From Candidatus Latescibacteria bacterium 4484_7 (GTDB taxonomy: Bacteria > Krumholzibacteriota > Krumholzibacteriia > Krumholzibacteriales > Krumholzibacteriaceae), in NCBI GenBank assembly GCA_002085285.1, contig NATK01000104.1, positions 583 to 7,224 of the forward strand: a stretch of DNA of 6,642 nucleotides, given 5' to 3'. The notes beneath the pieces were generated by a model, which saw nothing but the letters and a program-made list of their open reading frames with translations, did no database searches and was not told where the DNA came from. The translations under genes and the position numbers were made by a program. Shown here in pieces: positions 5,952 through 6,642 of the stretch (the first letter of the stretch is position 1; each line of letters starts with the position of its first letter).

Positions 5952-6642
5952 ATTATCATTGGGAAGGAACTGCTCCTTGAATAGAAGCTTCCCAGTACCG
6001 AAATATCCAGATGCCGGCTCATGGGCATCCGACCCTCTGTGAATGCCCTCGCATCCTCATGGCGCTTCCCTCTAATGCTCATATCTGAAAGAAGGCAAAG
6101 CCCCTGAAGATACTCCCTGCCGAGGCCCAATCTCCCCGCTTCTGCAAGTGCTGCCGCCGCATGCTCTGCGGCCTTATCCATTTCCCCCCGCTCTAACTCC
6201 GCCTCGGCATTAACGAGCTCGACCGATACGAGCTCGATTTCCCCCACAGCACCAGACTGCACGTCATCGAAAGGCCCACGCCTGCAAGAAATCGACTCGC
6301 AAACCGTCCGGGCAAGAGCAGCAAACCCCAACGCCTTCAAAACCTCTCCCTTCCTTGCAAGAACCGTTGCAAAATGAAGGGCAGACTCAAGGACAAGACT
6401 CATCTCACCACATCGCAGAGAGGCTATGAACGCACATTTGAGTAGCCTCTCGGCCCCCTCCAGCCCCCCACGCATTGCAGATATTGCAGCGCGGTTTATC
6501 AACAGGGCGGCCTTCAGCTTCGGATCCCTTTCAGCATGGAAAGATCCGGCAAGCCTCGTAAAGGCAAGCGCAAGGTGCAAGTTCCCCCTTAGGAGAAACA
6601 TCCTCGCCAAAGCAAGCACGATGATCGCCCTGAGCCTTTCGT
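5699..6642 (-). CDS. TPR-repeat region, probable N-terminal sensory part of the adjacent sigma-54 activator (5' end outside the window)
   Basis: This frame is open from the right edge of the window, so its start lies outside. The translation is helical, rich in Ala, Leu and Glu, with paired-helix repeats typical of tetratricopeptide domains, for example ARKGEVLKALGFAALARTVC, ERGEMDKAAEHAAAALAEAG and GKRHEDARAFTEG. TPR arrays bind proteins or sense inputs, and in several bacterial groups they precede sigma-54 AAA+ domains. After about 5955-5990 the translation stops looking like TPR (SSSFPMIIWQAVVSCEAVGT) and from there to the stop at 5699 it merely shadows the AAA+ frame. The true coding part is therefore about 5960-6642. 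No membrane segment is seen. The TPR call is good; the link to the AAA+ frame is inference. Confidence 0.75.
   Translation of the reverse strand, partial: ERLRAIIVLALARMFLLRGNLHLALAFTRLAGSFHAERDPKLKAALLINRAAISAMRGGLEGAERLLKCAFIASLRCGEMSLVLESALHFATVLARKGEVLKALGFAALARTVCESISCRRGPFDDVQSGAVGEIELVSVELVNAEAELERGEMDKAAEHAAAALAEAGRLGLGREYLQGLCLLSDMSIRGKRHEDARAFTEGRMPMSRHLDISVLGSFYSRSSSFPMIIWQAVVSCEAVGTAKTPCSEPVRAPTSMMGFFSHPIPRSQHSYRGSRMHRRFPCPCSLQGRQAWARRRSPDSFIDGADAATGRL
5951..6056 (-). other. Probable frameshift joining the TPR and AAA+ reading frames
   Basis: TPR-like translation in one frame must pass to the AAA+ frame within this interval: the AAA+ frame is closed by TGA at 6057-6059 and its domain linker begins near 5951. 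The AAA+ codons start one base earlier than the TPR codons, as after loss of one base (or gain of two). Protein character suggests the switch lies near 5955-5990, where VLGSFYSR gives way to FKEQFLPNDN. I see no X-XXY-YYZ slippery heptamer in phase, so programmed frameshifting is not supported. A real mutation and a sequencing or assembly error remain equally possible. Confidence 0.6.

Overview
The window comes from a bacterium with moderately high GC and many sigma-54 functions. Two genes encode sigma-54 enhancer-binding proteins, which archaea and eukaryotes lack. The codon use (frequent AGG for arginine, ATA for isoleucine) and the gene mix (GAF-type and TPR-type enhancer-binding proteins, an HDAC-family amidohydrolase, an 'adenosine-specific kinase') would suit Desulfobacterota, Myxococcota or a neighbouring phylum. 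That placement is only an inference.

Plus strand, 1-3876: the tail of a sensor histidine kinase (1-327, cut by the left edge) is followed by a gap of about 320 bp with candidate promoters. A compact three-gene run comes next: a GAF/AAA+/Fis sigma-54 activator (652-2313), an HDAC/AcuC-like deacetylase overlapping it by ATGA (2310-3383), and an adenosine-specific kinase family protein 10 bp further on, with a strong ribosome binding site (3394-3876).

Middle, 3877-4144: no intact gene. This stretch holds two identical 51-bp direct repeats, 116 bp apart start to start. Each can be read as the same 17 codons, and the first lies in a longer open stretch that resembles a fragment of a beta-solenoid surface-protein gene.

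Minus strand, 4145-6642: a GNAT acetyltransferase resembling Bacillus AcuA (4145-4816) faces the deacetylase operon. Beyond it lies a second sigma-54 activator whose AAA+/HTH half (4938-5951) and TPR half (to the right edge) are in different reading frames. The simplest reading is one TPR-AAA-HTH gene broken by a frameshift at about 5950-6056.

Working model: the AcuA-like acetylase and AcuC-like deacetylase form a reversible lysine-acetylation pair. In Bacillus this pair controls acetyl-CoA synthetase, an AMP-producing enzyme. Here the deacetylase is co-transcribed with its own sigma-54 activator and a putative adenosine/AMP-related enzyme. The pairing rests on sequence similarity and proximity; the target and the signals are unknown.
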